Source: Flagellimonas aquimarina
Lineage (GTDB): Bacteria > Bacteroidota > Bacteroidia > Flavobacteriales > Flavobacteriaceae
Direction of reading: 5' to 3'
Length of the DNA: 64,000 nt
NCBI RefSeq assembly: GCF_003149745.1
Contig: NZ_QGEG01000002.1
Span: 806,001 to 870,000 of the forward strand
Part shown: positions 28,994 through 38,052 of the stretch, in pieces
Numbering within the stretch: the first letter of the stretch is position 1
Layout of the letters: each line of letters begins with the position of its first letter
Translations under genes and position numbers: made by a program
The notes under the pieces: model-generated
Database searches by the model: none
Told to the model about the DNA's origin: nothing
What the model saw: only the letters and a program-made list of their open reading frames with translations

Positions 28994-30091
28994 ATGAGAA
29001 AAGATAAACTCTATTTCCTTACTTTTTTATCCATTGCCATTATTTATGCGGCCATAGCCAGTGTTGCGTTACATTACCTGATAAAGTCAAGTACGCACCA
29101 GTTGCTTGAGTCCCATTTGAGTTTTAGCAAGAAGGAAACGCAAACGCTAGCCACTCTTATAGGATATCAACTTGCTAGTTCCGCTCCCAAGGATTCCGTA
29201 ATAAGCAATGTACAACAAAGCCTTAAGGGAACGGATTTGGAAATGGGTTTTTTAAGTGTGTTTGACTGGTCTGGTAAAGTGGTTTGTCACCCAGATATCA
29301 AAAGAGTGGGGCAGCCCGCAAGCTCAAATAATTCCTTTGTCTCTTCAGTCACGGATGACCTAAATGCCAATAGTTTTTATGAGCTATTAATACCACGCTT
29401 AGAGCAATTACCTGATGAATCCGAACAAGTATCGGAGGTATTTCATATATATCCTGTCCAAAATTCAGATTGGATGATTGCTGCCCATACTAATATTAAC
29501 GCTGTCTCGTCTAAATTAGATGAAACCAGGAGAAGGTTTTATACCATCTTTTTAGTTATGGGGCTTATAGTTATTTTGTCGTATGTAATTACCGTAAGAC
29601 TTATTGGAAGCGTTTATGAAAAGCGATTGGAGCTTAAAAATGAAAAATTAGAGGATGAGGTTATCAATTTATCAAAATTAAATAGGGCAGTAGGGGATTA
29701 CCAGCAAAAAGTGAGTGAACAACCTGTAAAAGATATTGCTTCTGACCATTCATCAAAAAAGCGGATACTAACATATGTGCGTAATGAACTAATACCCATT
29801 CCTATTGAAGAAATAGCCCATATTTATACGGAAAGCACGATAACTTATGTAGTCTGTTTCAATAAAAAGCGTTCCACGACCAATCTTAGTCTGGACGAGC
29901 TATTTTCAAATCTGGACAGCAGTTATTTCTTTAGGGCCAATAGGCAGTTTATTATTGCCATAGCTGGAATCGATAAAATAGTAAAGTACGGAAACAATCA
30001 ATTGAAAATCTTGGTCAACCCAGATTCTGAGGTGGACATAATTATAAGCAAAAATAGGGCGGCGGAATTTAAACAGTGGTTGAATTTATAA
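28994..30091 (+). CDS. Membrane-anchored LytTR transcription regulator with sensor domain
   Basis: A 365-residue one-component regulator. TM1 (about 4-24) and TM2 (about 181-201) enclose a ~150-residue extracytoplasmic segment with Cache-like features (FLSVFDWSGKVVCHPDIKRVG). A short coiled coil leads to a C-terminal LytTR DNA-binding domain (VRNELIPIPIEEIAHIYTESTITYV...NLSLDELFSNLDSSYFFRANRQFI). The ATG at 28994 is preferred to a TTG at 28979. Divergence from the cytochrome/YceI genes suggests that these are its targets. Confidence 0.88.
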   Translation: MRKDKLYFLTFLSIAIIYAAIASVALHYLIKSSTHQLLESHLSFSKKETQTLATLIGYQLASSAPKDSVISNVQQSLKGTDLEMGFLSVFDWSGKVVCHPDIKRVGQPASSNNSFVSSVTDDLNANSFYELLIPRLEQLPDESEQVSEVFHIYPVQNSDWMIAAHTNINAVSSKLDETRRRFYTIFLVMGLIVILSYVITVRLIGSVYEKRLELKNEKLEDEVINLSKLNRAVGDYQQKVSEQPVKDIASDHSSKKRILTYVRNELIPIPIEEIAHIYTESTITYVVCFNKKRSTTNLSLDELFSNLDSSYFFRANRQFIIAIAGIDKIVKYGNNQLKILVNPDSEVDIIISKNRAAEFKQWLNL

Positions 30092-30112
30092 TCCAAGCAA
30101 GGTTTATATGGG

Positions 30113-30835
30113 TTAATCATGCGTTTTAGAAGAATCTGAAACCAAGTTGTTAATTTCAACAAGTTCGGCACTGGTCAAATGTCTCCATTTGCCAATTGGC
30201 ACATCTAAGTTAACGTTCATGATACGAACTCGTTTCAATTTCTTCACCCTATAATCCAAGTACTCGCACATTCTGCGAATTTGTCTGTTTAAACCTTGAG
30301 TCAGAATAATTCTAAATTGATTAGAGCCCAACTGTTCCACTTCACATTTTCTGGTAACCGTTTCTAAAATGGGCACTCCATTTCGCATTTTTTTTAGAAA
30401 TTCTTCTGTAATAGGTTTGTTTACCGTCACCACATACTCCTTTTCATGATGATTTCTTGCACGCAGAATTTTATTCACTATGTCTCCATCATTGGTCATA
30501 AAAATGAGTCCTTCACTTGGCTTGTCCAATCTACCAATAGGAAAAATTCGCTTAGGATAATTTATAAAATCAATGATGTTGTCTTTTTCAACTCTAGTGT
30601 CAGTGGTGCAAACAATGCCAATAGGCTTGTTAAAGGCCAGATATACGGGTTTTTCTTTTGGCTTGGAAATTAACTCTCCATCAACTCTTACTTCATCTGC
30701 GGGGTTTATTTTAGTTCCCATTTCGGGCACTTTTCCATTTATGGTGACTCTGCCTTGATCTATAAGTTTATCCGCGGCACGTCTAGAGCAGTATCCTACC
30801 TCGCTTAGATATTTGTTGATTCGAGTTTCTTTCAT
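30113..30835 (-). CDS. rluF: 23S rRNA pseudouridine synthase, RluF type
   Basis: A 240-residue RsuA/RluB-class enzyme: N-terminal S4 RNA-binding domain ([25 protein letters not shown]), catalytic motif [10 protein letters not shown] with the nucleophilic Asp, and the C-terminal block [25 protein letters not shown]. The combination [16 protein letters not shown] is characteristic of RluF, which modifies the 23S rRNA region of U2604 in E. coli. The exact target here is inferred from the family. Confidence 0.9.
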   Translation of the reverse strand: MKETRINKYLSEVGYCSRRAADKLIDQGRVTINGKVPEMGTKINPADEVRVDGELISKPKEKPVYLAFNKPIGIVCTTDTRVEKDNIIDFINYPKRIFPIGRLDKPSEGLIFMTNDGDIVNKILRARNHHEKEYVVTVNKPITEEFLKKMRNGVPILETVTRKCEVEQLGSNQFRIILTQGLNRQIRRMCEYLDYRVKKLKRVRIMNVNLDVPIGKWRHLTSAELVEINNLVSDSSKTHD

Positions 30836-30847
30836 CTTTAATTAGAG

Positions 30848-31591
30848 CTACTTTCCTGCCTTCTTGAATAAATCAATGGTGTAATCCAATAAATCAACGT
30901 TACCAGGATTGCCATGGCCAGGAACCACATGCTTTAGTTCCGGAAATCTGTTTTTTACTTGTTGAACGGTGTTTGGCCATTCAGTTACATTAGCTTCTTC
31001 TATATATCCTTTACCGGCGTTTAATGCTTTAACCAAACATCCACCAAAAAGTACTTTCTCTGTTGGTACATAGCTTACAATATTATCTTTTGTATGACCT
31101 TCACCCATAAATACATTTACGACGCTTTCATTGCCTATTTTGGTTATCAGCTCATTTTGGAAACTGTTTTGGGGGACTACCGTGCTATCTGTTTCTTGAG
31201 CAAATTTAATTGTTAATTGATTTGCAAATGAAGGAATACCTGCATTATGAAACGCATTTAACCCGCCCAAACAGTCTACATGGGAATGGGTTATCATTAC
31301 AGCTTTAATGGTTACGTTGAAATTGTCTTTTAGCCAGGATATGAGTTCTTTAGAGACCAAATCCGTAGTAGGCGTATCAAAAACCATGGCCTCAGAGCCA
31401 TTTTTATACACCAATCCATTTGAAGCAACTTTTCCAAAGCTTTGGGTTTGCAAATATGATGTATGAACGAAAGTGTTCTCTGTTAATTTGGTAATAACTA
31501 GACTATCAGAGGTATAGATTTCTTTTGAGGTTTTATCCGTACAACTGATGAGGGCAAACAAAATGACTATGAAAAATAACTTGTACTTCAT
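30848..31591 (-). CDS. Subclass B1 metallo-beta-lactamase, CcrA-like, lipoprotein
   Basis: A 247-residue lipoprotein (lipobox LISC, Cys17). All B1 zinc ligands are in place: His102, His104 and Asp106 in HSHVDCLGG, His166 in GEGHTKDN, Cys185 in FGGCLVKA (with Lys188 at the position of substrate-binding Lys224), and His226 in VPGHG. Spacing and the stretch YVPTEKVLFGGCLVK closely follow CcrA from memory. It should hydrolyse beta-lactams, probably including carbapenems, from a membrane-anchored position. Nothing mobile flanks it, so it looks like a resident chromosomal gene. Confidence 0.92.
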   Translation of the reverse strand: MKYKLFFIVILFALISCTDKTSKEIYTSDSLVITKLTENTFVHTSYLQTQSFGKVASNGLVYKNGSEAMVFDTPTTDLVSKELISWLKDNFNVTIKAVMITHSHVDCLGGLNAFHNAGIPSFANQLTIKFAQETDSTVVPQNSFQNELITKIGNESVVNVFMGEGHTKDNIVSYVPTEKVLFGGCLVKALNAGKGYIEEANVTEWPNTVQQVKNRFPELKHVVPGHGNPGNVDLLDYTIDLFKKAGK

Positions 31592-31731
31592 TTTAGCAAA
31601 TAAGATGAATTGCTAAAGATATTCAGAAATTAAACTTTATAGCAACTAATTCTGGTTTTGAATAGTGGGTAGGGCGGATTCAACAAAACCAAGATTAGCA
31701 TGACCATCCTTTTCTTTTGGGAATTATGGTT

Positions 31732-31896
31732 TTATACCAACTGATCAATTTGCTTCATTACTTCCTCAGCTTCAAATGTCTTTTGGTCGCTTAGCTTTCT
31801 GTTAGATGTTGAAAATGCATGTGCCTCTCTTAAAAGCTTAGCGTATTCCTCTAACAGTTTTTCTTTTTTTGTTCTCTTTTTAAAAAGTCCAAACAT
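31732..31896 (-). CDS. Lacal_2735 family small protein
   Basis: A 54-residue protein (MFGLFKKRTKKEKLLEEYAK..., ending QIDQLV) found by translating the gap. It matches the small flavobacterial Lacal_2735 family in length and in the segments MFGLFKK, STSNRKLSDQK and VMKQID. It is helical and highly charged; the function is unknown. A 14-bp-arm palindrome lies 55 bp upstream of its start. Confidence 0.85.
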   Translation of the reverse strand: MFGLFKKRTKKEKLLEEYAKLLREAHAFSTSNRKLSDQKTFEAEEVMKQIDQLV

Positions 31897-32226
31897 AATT
31901 CTTAGCGATTTTAAAATGATTTATACTTCATAACAATATGGTAAAAATACAAAATGTTTAACGAATTTCAATAATCGTTAAACATTTTAATTGTACCACA
32001 GCGTGTTCTAATACCTAAAAGAACTTTTATTACCATTATTACGCAAAGATGTTGGGGTGGTGTGTAACCAGAGGAAATTTTTGTGGTTCCAGGGTTGCGG
32101 TTCATTGGGTGAGATCAACAGGATGGAGGAAACGTGGTGCAAGGTCGTAAAACTGTTTCCAGCCGCTACCTATGGTCAAAATACTTTGAAAACAATTTAA
32201 AAGGTGAAAAAATCTTGCTCTATAAT
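31897..32226. other. 330-bp gap: palindrome plus unexplained G+C-richer stretch
   Basis: No coding frame is convincing. The gap holds the palindrome at 31951-31988 and a stretch at about 32040-32180 that is visibly richer in G and C than its surroundings and contains short complementary segments, for example CTG-GAAA-CAG on the minus strand. A structured RNA is possible but no known family is recognised. Confidence 0.5.
31951..31988. promoter_or_regulatory. Perfect 14-bp-arm palindrome upstream of the Lacal_2735 gene
   Basis: AAAATGTTTAACGA and its exact complement TCGTTAAACATTTT are separated by 10 nt. The position, 55 bp before the small gene, suits an operator or leader hairpin; it could also serve as a 3' hairpin for the unit ending at 32227, though that is 240 bp away. 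Confidence 0.55.
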
Positions 32227-32844
32227 TTATCCAAACATAAGATGACATAGAATAAAGCCAAGTACAGCTAAAATTATCCCCAGCAAAAAAACGTGGAATG
32301 ATTTGCGAAGCAGCCTAAATTTTCGATCTATAGTTTTACCCAGATGAAACGTGTCTTTGGCAATGACCTTGTACAGTTCATCTCCTTGGTACATTAAGTT
32401 GGTAAGTTTTTCAGTATACTGATCTTCTTCCATGTCATTGAAATTGCCATAAAACATTACATTTCCTGTTTCTCTACCACCATGTTTAAGCTCGGGCCGA
32501 GTAGCAAAAACAGCATAGGCAATGGAAATCAAGTTTGTGAACAACATAATTATGGTTGGATAAATCAAATGTGGGTCCTTGTCCAATTGGCTCAATACAG
32601 TACCAAGAATGATGGATAGTATAAGGGCATTGATGGATATAAGAATATTAGACTTTCTATCAATCATCGAGTTTAGCGTATATTGATTTTTTGAGACCAA
32701 CCTAAACAAGGTTTCGGCTCCTCGCTCTGAACGGGGTTCAACTTTTGAAAGTTTCTTTTTAAGTGCTTTTAACTTATCCTTGTCTATATTTAATTCCTGA
32801 GCGAGATAATGATCTTCTTCTTTTTCAATCTTTTTTGCTGTCAT
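32227..32844 (-). CDS. PycTM-like (DUF5706) membrane protein
   Basis: A 205-residue membrane protein with segments at about 66-84, 93-115 and 182-204. The region RLVSKNQYTLNSMIDRKSNILISINALILSIIL and the later FYGNFNDMEEDQY resemble the Pycsar-effector transmembrane family, where cyclic pyrimidine signals open a membrane-disrupting protein. No HD domain precedes it and no nucleotide cyclase is nearby, so a defence role is not supported here. It starts 4 bp after the upstream barrel gene. Confidence 0.68.
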   Translation of the reverse strand: MTAKKIEKEEDHYLAQELNIDKDKLKALKKKLSKVEPRSERGAETLFRLVSKNQYTLNSMIDRKSNILISINALILSIILGTVLSQLDKDPHLIYPTIIMLFTNLISIAYAVFATRPELKHGGRETGNVMFYGNFNDMEEDQYTEKLTNLMYQGDELYKVIAKDTFHLGKTIDRKFRLLRKSFHVFLLGIILAVLGFILCHLMFG

Positions 32845-32848
32845 CGTC

Positions 32849-33727
32849 TTAAATTTTAAAGCGCAATCCTGTTTTTAAGTATAGGGTATTATCCTTGTTC
32901 ACCGATAATATGTCGTCGTTTTTACGGTCTCTAAGCTCCGCATTGGTGAAAAAGATGTTTGCGAAATTGCAAAACAACTCCCAATATTTACCAAGGTGAT
33001 ATTCATAGCTTAACCCACCAACCACAATGGACATGTTTATTCTTTCTGCTATCTCATTGTTATTTATTACAATCCCATCTTGAATATTGGCGGTAAACCC
33101 ATCCAACTTGGCAAACAACTTAAACCTTGATTTTTCCGAAGCATGATATTGCAAATTGGATTTTGGAACACCTAAATTGAATGACCAGTTTGGTCTAAAC
33201 TTTCTATAATAACTTATAAATGGAATAGGAAAGGGAATACCCCTGTTTTCAGAATATGAAATTCCCATAATAAGACGATATGGTTTTGCTGTGTCTGGAT
33301 CCTTTTTTTTGTTTTTAAAAAAGATGATGTCTCCAGAAAATACAGCATCATCAAATGACATGCTTTTAACTAAGTTTGAACTGAAGCCAGGTGTGATTCT
33401 AACCCCAAACCACCAATTCTTGTTCATTTTAAAGATATATCCAAAATTGATGTCCAACAGCTGAAAATCTTCAATGATCTCTGTGTCAAAAGCATCAATT
33501 GAAGAATCAAAAGAAATATCAATATTGCTATAATCAAGCCCAAGGATACAAAAACTGTCCTCAGAAAGTTTAACAGGATAATTGAACAGGGCTCTAATCC
33601 TATCGTAGCCGACATTTGAATTTGCTTTGGGTATATAGGTGTATTCCATCTTTATAAGGTCTGATATTTGACTAAATGCTAGAGTTGCAAAAAACAAAAG
33701 AAACCAAATTGGAAGTCTTTTTTCCAT
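32849..33727 (-). CDS. Putative outer-membrane beta-barrel protein (DUF6268-like)
   Basis: A 292-residue exported protein with a signal peptide (residues 1-19, ending AFSQ) and alternating hydrophobic strands ending in LYLKTGLRFKI, a typical barrel C-terminus with a terminal aromatic-rich strand. The overall pattern suggests DUF6268, from memory and without a decisive motif. Second gene of a three-gene unit; 48 bp after the large phosphoesterase/surface-antigen gene. Confidence 0.7.
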   Translation of the reverse strand: MEKRLPIWFLLFFATLAFSQISDLIKMEYTYIPKANSNVGYDRIRALFNYPVKLSEDSFCILGLDYSNIDISFDSSIDAFDTEIIEDFQLLDINFGYIFKMNKNWWFGVRITPGFSSNLVKSMSFDDAVFSGDIIFFKNKKKDPDTAKPYRLIMGISYSENRGIPFPIPFISYYRKFRPNWSFNLGVPKSNLQYHASEKSRFKLFAKLDGFTANIQDGIVINNNEIAERINMSIVVGGLSYEYHLGKYWELFCNFANIFFTNAELRDRKNDDILSVNKDNTLYLKTGLRFKI

Positions 33728-33775
33728 AGGTTGGGCGTGGTTGGTATTGGTTTTTGAAAAGGTACTCTTTAAAAA

Positions 33776-36700
33776 CTAAAAAGAGAAGCCCAACGCAAAA
33801 ACTATTCGACCTCCATCAGAGCTACTAAAATAGCCAAGATTTGCAGTAATTGCCTCAACTCCACTTACCCATAACGACCCACCATAACTATTATGCCATT
33901 GTTTAGACATGTCATCCGCTATCCATACCCTGCCATAATCAAAACTACCCGTAAGTCCAAACCTTATTGGTATGATACTGGTGCGCAAGCCACCCAAGGG
34001 CATTCGTAAGTCTATATTTTGATAAAATGATTGTTTTCCGGTAAACCTTTGGTTCCTGAATCCTCTTAAACCATTAATCCCTCCAATCTCTGCAGCGTGA
34101 TAAAACTCAAAATTATCTCCTAAAATTAGTTCAGCGCTAAGTTTTGTGGCAAGCACCAAAGACGCACTTCTTGTTAATTTATGATCAATGGCGATTTCCG
34201 GTTTTACATATCCAAAGCTATTCTCTGCGCTGGTATTGTCAATGTTAGTCTTATAACCAGCAATCAATCGAACGTCTAATCCTAAAGTTGGAAATGCAGG
34301 ATTGTCCTTGTTTTCAAATTCATAGGCAATTTCCGCTCCGCCATAGGTTTGCTTTTCAAAAACAGAGCTGTTTACGGGAATATTATTGGGGTCGTTAACG
34401 AATCTGCCTGCAGTGTTTTCTACTTCAAAAGATTCTATGAGCGGTTTAAAATGAAAAGACCCACCGTTTTTCCCTCTATAGATCAAAGCAATTGCAGTTT
34501 TCCATTTTCGGACGCGTGTCCTGTTGAAATCTAGGTCCACCACATCATTGTCATAAATAGTTTCATTTCCAAATCCAAAAAAATTGGTTGCAAAATTAGG
34601 GCTGGTGTAAAAGCCTTCAACCCCAAAGTTCCAATTATGAAAAATATTGGAAAACTCTCCTTTGTACGATACATCATAACCAGACGTGGCGGTGTAATAT
34701 GCAGCACTGAAAACATGTTTTCGTGTAAACGGGTTTCGTTGTATGCCATGAAATGTATTATTGTATAATACACCTACTTTGAGTCCATCATCTGGGTTGG
34801 CCCCAATAATGGGAAGTAACTGGTTAAAGTTGAAGTTGGATTTTTTATGGTCATAATTATTAATACCATAATCATCTACCAGCCATTTTTTGGAGCCCTT
34901 ATTGATAATGGTATTTTCTTTGCTTTTATAGTCATAGAGCTTTACCCTACTGGTGTTCTTAAAATCATAAGTATCGTTCTTCTTGCCACCAATTATTTTT
35001 AGTTTGATTAAATGGTCGCCATCACCATCAACCGTAAAAGAATCTTTTCCATCCAATCCATAAATCCAGATTTCTTTGGTAACATCACTGGAAAATGTTC
35101 TGTCCAGAATTCCCAGTTCCTTCCTATTGATTTTAATCGTTGTTTTTCCATTTGGATGACGGGTTATTTTAAAATCGTCAGCTTTCTGGGTACCAGTGAT
35201 TACTTCAAACTTGTTTAGGTATTGATAATAGGCATTTGCAATTTTCAATAGGTTGCCCCGTCTACCTTTAAGTTTTGTTTTTATATCAGCAATGGTGCTT
35301 CCTTGAATCTCTGGTGGAACAGATTTAAACGCTTCCTCGATAATTTGGTCTGTAAGTTCCTTTTGAATGTGTTTACCCTGCTTTTCCCATTCTGCCCATT
35401 CAGAGCTGTTGATTATGGTGAGGTCCAAGTGATATGGGGAAGTAGCGAACCATTTTACACTTCTTAGATCAACGTCATAGGTCTGCATTTTTCTTAGGCC
35501 AGGAATCGCTCTGGTAAGAAAGGCAATTAGGGTACCATCATATTTTGAGAAGGCTTGATCGCGATCTCTAGGAATTGGCCTACAAATTTCGGTGCCATCT
35601 TCTTTTTTAAATAATGCCCAGCGCCATTGGTCTTCATGCCTGTCCCAGTCTCCCAAAAGCATATCAAAAAGTCGCGCCCTAATATAAGAGGGCTCATCTA
35701 CCACGGCTTTTCCAGCTTTGTGAATCTCTTGTAGAATATCTGCAGTGCTCAAAATTTCTTTGGGCTTTCCAAAGCTTTCCAATTCAAGTTGAGAATCTCC
35801 TACATGTTCCTCGATCATGTATAATTCATCACCAAATTCATCATTATAGACCCCTAATCTTTTTTGTTTAGGGATGTAATACAATTCGGGATTCGTGTGC
35901 AATACATCAATGGCCTCCGCCAATCCACCAATGGCAAATGGGGCGTAGGGGTGGGAGGTAGTATAAAAATCTGCTAAAAATTTGTCCACAACGCTACCAT
36001 CAAGCGCACTGCCTATATAAACATCTTGAAATGCATTTGCTTGTAAAAACTTAATTGTGCTCTTTCTTAATGCACGCATCACAAATTGTTTTCCAGTATT
36101 GTCTTCTAGTCGCAGTGATTTTGATTGTTGCCCTCCGCCTCTTTTCAAGGGTGTTAAACCTCCCATTAAGGTATCTAATACAACTGTTTTGGCGTTCACA
36201 TCTTTGCTATAATATTCTCTATAATGATTTCCCCATAAAGCCTTGTAAAATCCACTTTTTGTGGTTTCATCTTTTGTATAGATAGAAGCTATTTTATGTG
36301 ACGAAAAATTATTGGATATATTACTCATGGAAATAGAATCCTCGTTACCTCCTTTGAATATTATTGTATTGAACTCATCACGGACAACTCCATTTTCCAT
36401 AGTAAAAAAATGGACCGAAGTTTTTCCGTCAGAATCAATATCTAATCTTGCGTACCCATTTTTTGTTGAAGAAAAATCACCTTCATCCGCTCGTTTTGCA
36501 CCTTTTGTTGTACCAACCGCTCCGCTTATGATTTGTGGTACTCTATTGTTAATGTATTGAAGGTTTTTATCATGGCCAGACACAAATATGACATTTTCAG
36601 CTTGTCTTGCCACAGTCTTTAACCTTCTTCGTAATGTTCTGTATTGTCTATTTTGAAAATCTTGTATTGAAGGCCCTGCCGTGTTGCGAATCAACCCTTG

Positions 36701-37303
36701 TTTTGAGTAGGTGTCAATAGGGTGGTGGATAGCAATCAGTTTTATTTTACCCTGTGCTTTTTTTATCTGATTTTCAAATTCTAAGAAGAACAAGGTTCTA
36801 TTTTTAATTTCAGATTTCTCATTTATATATATTTGATTGTCCCAATCTTCTAAAAACCATTGAGAATCTATTGTGATTAAAACAACGTTTTCGCTCAGGT
36901 CATACTTTTTAATGGGTTCCCCATTATCTGGATGAAATTTGGCTTTACTGTTTTTTTGGATGTGTTTTTCTATTTTTTGAACGCTTTGATACCCATTTTC
37001 ATACCATTCATTTTCGCCTGGCGTGAAAATGGCATCTTTTCCAAAGCCCTTGATTACTTCAAGCTGCGAATTCAATGAACGCTGAAAGTTTTCTTTGGCA
37101 GTCGCATTTCCCAATAGCAGTAAGGTTGGATTTTGTAGTGTTTGGGCATCTTTTACAATTTGTGCAAGCACTTGATTTTTTGCAACATCCGATGTATTGG
37201 CAGTGATGAATATAGAATGTTCTACCTGTTGTGCTTTGATAGAGAAAACGGTAAATAGTATGCTAGATGCAAACCAAATCTTAAGGTTGTTTTCATTTTT
37301 CAT
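33776..37303 (-). CDS. Degenerate metallophosphoesterase fused to an Omp85-like barrel
   Basis: A 1175-residue exported protein (signal peptide to Ala24). Residues ~30-310 follow the calcineurin-like phosphoesterase layout, but the metal-site motifs are altered: TANTSD (34-39) where GDAGN is usual, LGNA (64-67) for GDN, PGENEW (95-100) for PGNHDW, and SGHDKN (242-247) for GHEHN. A middle region (~350-850) precedes a C-terminal surface-antigen/BamA-like barrel (FGFGNETIYDND, GLRGFRNQRFTGKQSF, ending FALGFSF). Probably an outer-membrane protein with a periplasmic domain that may no longer hydrolyse phosphoesters. Confidence 0.85.
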   Translation of the reverse strand: MKNENNLKIWFASSILFTVFSIKAQQVEHSIFITANTSDVAKNQVLAQIVKDAQTLQNPTLLLLGNATAKENFQRSLNSQLEVIKGFGKDAIFTPGENEWYENGYQSVQKIEKHIQKNSKAKFHPDNGEPIKKYDLSENVVLITIDSQWFLEDWDNQIYINEKSEIKNRTLFFLEFENQIKKAQGKIKLIAIHHPIDTYSKQGLIRNTAGPSIQDFQNRQYRTLRRRLKTVARQAENVIFVSGHDKNLQYINNRVPQIISGAVGTTKGAKRADEGDFSSTKNGYARLDIDSDGKTSVHFFTMENGVVRDEFNTIIFKGGNEDSISMSNISNNFSSHKIASIYTKDETTKSGFYKALWGNHYREYYSKDVNAKTVVLDTLMGGLTPLKRGGGQQSKSLRLEDNTGKQFVMRALRKSTIKFLQANAFQDVYIGSALDGSVVDKFLADFYTTSHPYAPFAIGGLAEAIDVLHTNPELYYIPKQKRLGVYNDEFGDELYMIEEHVGDSQLELESFGKPKEILSTADILQEIHKAGKAVVDEPSYIRARLFDMLLGDWDRHEDQWRWALFKKEDGTEICRPIPRDRDQAFSKYDGTLIAFLTRAIPGLRKMQTYDVDLRSVKWFATSPYHLDLTIINSSEWAEWEKQGKHIQKELTDQIIEEAFKSVPPEIQGSTIADIKTKLKGRRGNLLKIANAYYQYLNKFEVITGTQKADDFKITRHPNGKTTIKINRKELGILDRTFSSDVTKEIWIYGLDGKDSFTVDGDGDHLIKLKIIGGKKNDTYDFKNTSRVKLYDYKSKENTIINKGSKKWLVDDYGINNYDHKKSNFNFNQLLPIIGANPDDGLKVGVLYNNTFHGIQRNPFTRKHVFSAAYYTATSGYDVSYKGEFSNIFHNWNFGVEGFYTSPNFATNFFGFGNETIYDNDVVDLDFNRTRVRKWKTAIALIYRGKNGGSFHFKPLIESFEVENTAGRFVNDPNNIPVNSSVFEKQTYGGAEIAYEFENKDNPAFPTLGLDVRLIAGYKTNIDNTSAENSFGYVKPEIAIDHKLTRSASLVLATKLSAELILGDNFEFYHAAEIGGINGLRGFRNQRFTGKQSFYQNIDLRMPLGGLRTSIIPIRFGLTGSFDYGRVWIADDMSKQWHNSYGGSLWVSGVEAITANLGYFSSSDGGRIVFALGFSF

Positions 37304-37395
37304 AGTTGTAAATTAAGGTTGTCCCTTTCGGGTTGGTTTTAAAAGACTTACTGACTTTGCTTAAACCTTTTTAAACACTCCAATGTTTTCTGAAT

Positions 37396-38052
37396 TTATT
37401 TTAGAATAGCTATCTCTCGTGTGTTGTAATCAATATGTTTTTCTTTTCGCAAGCCACTTAACACATTGTTTACCGTTTGTCTAGATGTATTGGTTAGATT
37501 TGCAATATCCTTGTGCGAGAGTAGATTTTTGGCTTCAATTCTATCTGTTTTATCTTCACCAAATTCTTTTACATAGGAGTGGATAAAATCGGTAATCCTA
37601 GTTTTACTATCCTTATATAAAAGATCTTCTAGTCTGCGTTCCAATTTTTTTATACGTAGCCCATACACTTTAAAGACACCATTTTTTAACGATTTGTGTT
37701 TCTCCATCAGTGATTCCATCATATCAGATTCTATATAGCAAATAATGGAATCTTCAAGCGCAATGGCTTTTTCTTCGGCGGCCGCTTCCTCATCATATAG
37801 GGAAAGCTCTCCAAAAATGTTTCCCTTTTTCACTATATATTTTGCTGTATCTCTGGTGGAGTTAAGGATTTTGACCGCGCCTTTTTTCAAGAAAAAAATA
37901 CTTTTCTTATCCCTGTTTCCAATTTCTATTATTTTGCCCTTGTCAATATGCTCCATCTCTAACAGTTCACACATTTTCATCATTGTGGGCATTCCAAGTT
38001 TTCTAAAAAGACTAAAACCTTCAAGAAACCAATATTTAGTTAGTGTTTTCAA
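37396..38052 (-). CDS. Crp/Fnr family transcription regulator
   Basis: A 218-residue regulator with an N-terminal cyclic-nucleotide-binding-like beta domain (GKIIEIGNRDKKSIFFLKKGAVKIL, IFGELSLYDEE) and a C-terminal winged helix (LLSHKDIANLTNTSRQTVNNVLSGLRKEKHI) that keeps the recognition-helix pattern SRQTVNN. The effector is unknown; there is no cysteine cluster for an Fe-S centre. It lies upstream of the phosphoesterase fusion gene on the same strand (92-bp gap), so it may control it. Confidence 0.9.
   Translation of the reverse strand: MKTLTKYWFLEGFSLFRKLGMPTMMKMCELLEMEHIDKGKIIEIGNRDKKSIFFLKKGAVKILNSTRDTAKYIVKKGNIFGELSLYDEEAAAEEKAIALEDSIICYIESDMMESLMEKHKSLKNGVFKVYGLRIKKLERRLEDLLYKDSKTRITDFIHSYVKEFGEDKTDRIEAKNLLSHKDIANLTNTSRQTVNNVLSGLRKEKHIDYNTREIAILK

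Noticed and set aside
32227..32844. Complete Pycsar anti-phage system
   Set aside because: Only the effector-like membrane protein is present; no cyclase-like gene lies nearby in the window.
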